From NCBI GenBank assembly GCA_016196035.1, contig JACPYM010000039.1:1-64000 (forward strand): a stretch of 64,000 nt of DNA. The letters are read 5' to 3'. Position 1 is the first letter of the stretch; every line of letters starts with the position of its first letter. The position numbers and the translations under genes are program-made. The DNA comes from Acidobacteriota bacterium (GTDB lineage: Bacteria; Acidobacteriota; Blastocatellia; RBC074). Below the pieces are notes generated by a model. The model worked only from the letters and a program-made list of their open reading frames with translations, was not told the origin of the DNA and did not search any database. Shown here one piece after another: positions 62,394-64,000 of this stretch.

Positions 62394-64000
62394 ATGAAGA
62401 AATCTCGCTTCTTAGTCCGCCTGCTAATCATGTTGATCTGTTTCGGCCTGGTCTGACCGGTGGTGGAAGAGGGCGCTGACGCGGCACAACGCCGCCGCAG
62501 CGCGAAAAGCAGCCGGCGTGCCAGCGCGAAAAAGAGCGGCAAGAGTGCGCGCGGGCGTGCCAAGCGTTCCGGCGGACGCCGTTCGCGTGTGCGCGGGCGG
62601 CGGGGACGGCGTGGCCGTAGCCGTGGCGGCGCTGCGCCCATTGTGCGCCGCAAGGGCTTCGATGAAATGATCGGCTCGAATCCGGGCGCACTCGACGGCA
62701 CGGACGAAGAAATCGCCGGGGCGCAGATCGAAGAGTTCAAGTTGCGCGCCTATGTCAAATACCTCTCGGACGATTTGCTGGAAGGCCGTGGCACGGGTAC
62801 GCGCGGCGGGTTGCTGGCAGCCAAATTCATCGCGGCGGAGTTTGAATCCATGGGGCTGGAACCGGCGGCGCCTGACCGCACCTTCTTTCAACAAGTGCCG
62901 ATGATCGGCGTCAAGACCGACCCTGATACCAAGCTGACCGTGAAGAGCGCCAACGGTGAGGCCGAATTCAAATTCGCTGATGATTTTGTCGCCAGCACCG
63001 ATCTGGAACAGGCCGAGATTCCGGTCAATCACGAGATCGTTTTTGTCGGCTACGGCGTGAGCGCGCCCGAAGTCCCCTGGAACGATTACAAAAACCTCGA
63101 TGTCAAAGACAAGCTCGTAATGATGCTGGTCAACGATCCGCCCGCCACCGCTGCCGAACCGAATCTGTTCGGCGGCAAGGCGCTGACCTATTACGGGCGC
63201 TGGACGTACAAATTTGAAGAGGCTGCTCGGCGAGGCGCAGCGGGCGTAATTTTAGTGCACACGACCGAGTCTGCCGGATATGGCTGGCAGGTCGTGCGCA
63301 CGGGCTGGGACGGCGAACGCTTTGGCCTGGTGCCGGACGAAAAGACGCCGACGCTGAAATTCAAATCCTGGGTGACCGAAGAAACCGCGCGCAAGATCGC
63401 GCAACTCGGCGGGCAGGATTTGGACAAACTGCGCGAAGCCGCCAAGACGCGCGACTTCAAACCCGTGGCGCTCACGGCCAAAGTCGAAACAACTCTCAAG
63501 ACCAAAGCGCAGCGCGTCACCGCGCCCAACGTCGTCGCCATCTTGCGCGGCGACACGCCCGCACCGCCCACGCCAGCAACTGGCAAGAGTACGGGCAAGA
63601 ATGCCAGCAAAACGGCGGAAACGGCTCCCCCACCGGACATCAAGCCGCTCTTGCGCGACGAATTCGTGGTGTATTCGGCGCACTGGGATCACCTGGGCAT
63701 ACGGCCTGACCAGGTGGGCGATAACATTTACAACGGCGCGGTGGACAACGCGACCGGTATCGCGGGGTTGTTGGCGATTGCCAAAGCGTATTCAAATTTG
63801 GAGGTCAAACCGAAGCGTTCGATCCTCTTCATCGCGACGACCGCCGAAGAACAAGGGTTGCTGGGCGCGGAGTTTTACACGCGCAACCCGCTGGTACCGC
63901 TGAATAAGACCGTCGCCGACATCAATGTGGATTCGATGAACGTGCTGGGCATGACCAGCGACATCACGCCGCTGGGCGCTGACCGTTCGACGCTGGGCAA
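62394..64000 (+). CDS. M28-family metallopeptidase, partial, with in-frame TGA after the signal peptide
   Basis: ATG 62394 starts a clear signal peptide (MKKSRFLVRLLIMLICFGLV), which is followed by TGA at 62454-62456. The same frame continues as PVVEEGADA, a basic linker (QRRRSAKSSRRASAKKSGK), DEEIAGAQIEEFKLRAYVKY and the M28 body, open to the right edge. A PA domain is present (about 63180-63310), then the zinc-site motifs VVYSAHWDHLG, NGAVDNATGIAGLL and TTAEEQGLLGAEF. M28 enzymes are exported aminopeptidases or carboxypeptidases. A GTG at 62460 could start a version lacking the signal. The TGA could be a mutation, a sequencing error or read-through. A true pseudogene is possible, but the rest of the frame shows no decay. 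Confidence 0.75.

Noticed and set aside
62454-62456. Selenocysteine at the in-frame TGA of the M28 peptidase
   Set aside because: The position is at the end of a signal peptide where a catalytic selenocysteine makes no sense, and I see no convincing SECIS-like hairpin directly after it.

Overview
The window is GC-rich and reads as a soil or free-living acidobacterium, most likely class Blastocatellia. This rests on the gene content: a group 1h (actinobacterial-type, high-affinity) [NiFe]-hydrogenase locus, which is known from that class, together with beta-propeller sensor kinases, very large secreted Ig/VCBS/CSLREA proteins, an exosortase, and many interspersed palindromic repeats. No rRNA or taxonomic marker protein is present, so this is inference.

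Layout. 1-2800 (minus strand): the N-terminal part of an RHS/YD-repeat-like secreted protein running off the left edge, a small membrane-anchored partner, and a helix-turn-helix gene whose well-placed start is separated from the HTH frame by a C8 tract. 3246-11195 (minus): clpC with an Arg-rich insert, a LolD-like ABC ATPase with a DUF3352-like membrane-anchored protein, an S41 C-terminal processing peptidase and an exosortase. 11784-16457 (plus): a 1557-residue secreted protein with an exo-rhamnogalacturonan-lyase-like body and two discoidin domains. 16738-17751: an IS982-type element. 17819-17995: tRNA-Lys(CTT) with its own promoter and terminator.

18049-38442 (minus) is the core of the window. 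It reads, in transcription order, small-subunit paralogue (hhyS2), PAS histidine kinase, NarL-type regulator, then hhyS, hhyL, NifU/Rieske-like fusion, DUF5947, DUF6084, two conserved unknowns, maturation protease, a small membrane protein, two YceI-like proteins, a second small membrane protein, hypA, hypB, hypF, hypC, a GmhA-like isomerase, hypD and hypE. Everything needed to build the NiFe(CN)2CO site (HypABCDEF plus protease) is present once. The most notable feature is the second small subunit: it has no large subunit of its own and sits directly upstream of a two-component system. This suggests a hydrogen- or redox-sensing module built from a duplicated enzyme subunit. Three TACGTA palindromes upstream of hhyS are candidate binding sites for the adjacent regulator. 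Four copies of a palindromic MITE-like repeat are scattered only through this locus.

38584-42871: endonuclease V and a SlyD-like isomerase (minus), then a zinc-type alcohol dehydrogenase, an alpha/beta hydrolase and a site-2 protease with CBS domains (plus). 43218-61374 (plus): a propeller/Y_Y_Y sensor kinase, its NarL-type regulator, a stand-alone receiver, and a 4617-residue secreted repeat protein starting 34 bases after the receiver. 61375-62393: repeat-filled noncoding DNA. 62394-64000: an M28 metallopeptidase running off the right edge, whose signal peptide is cut from the body by an in-frame TGA.

Functional reading: the hydrogenase locus would let the cell scavenge trace H2 as a survival energy source. 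The rest is a secretion- and envelope-heavy neighbourhood (proteases, exosortase, polysaccharide-active protein, giant surface protein).
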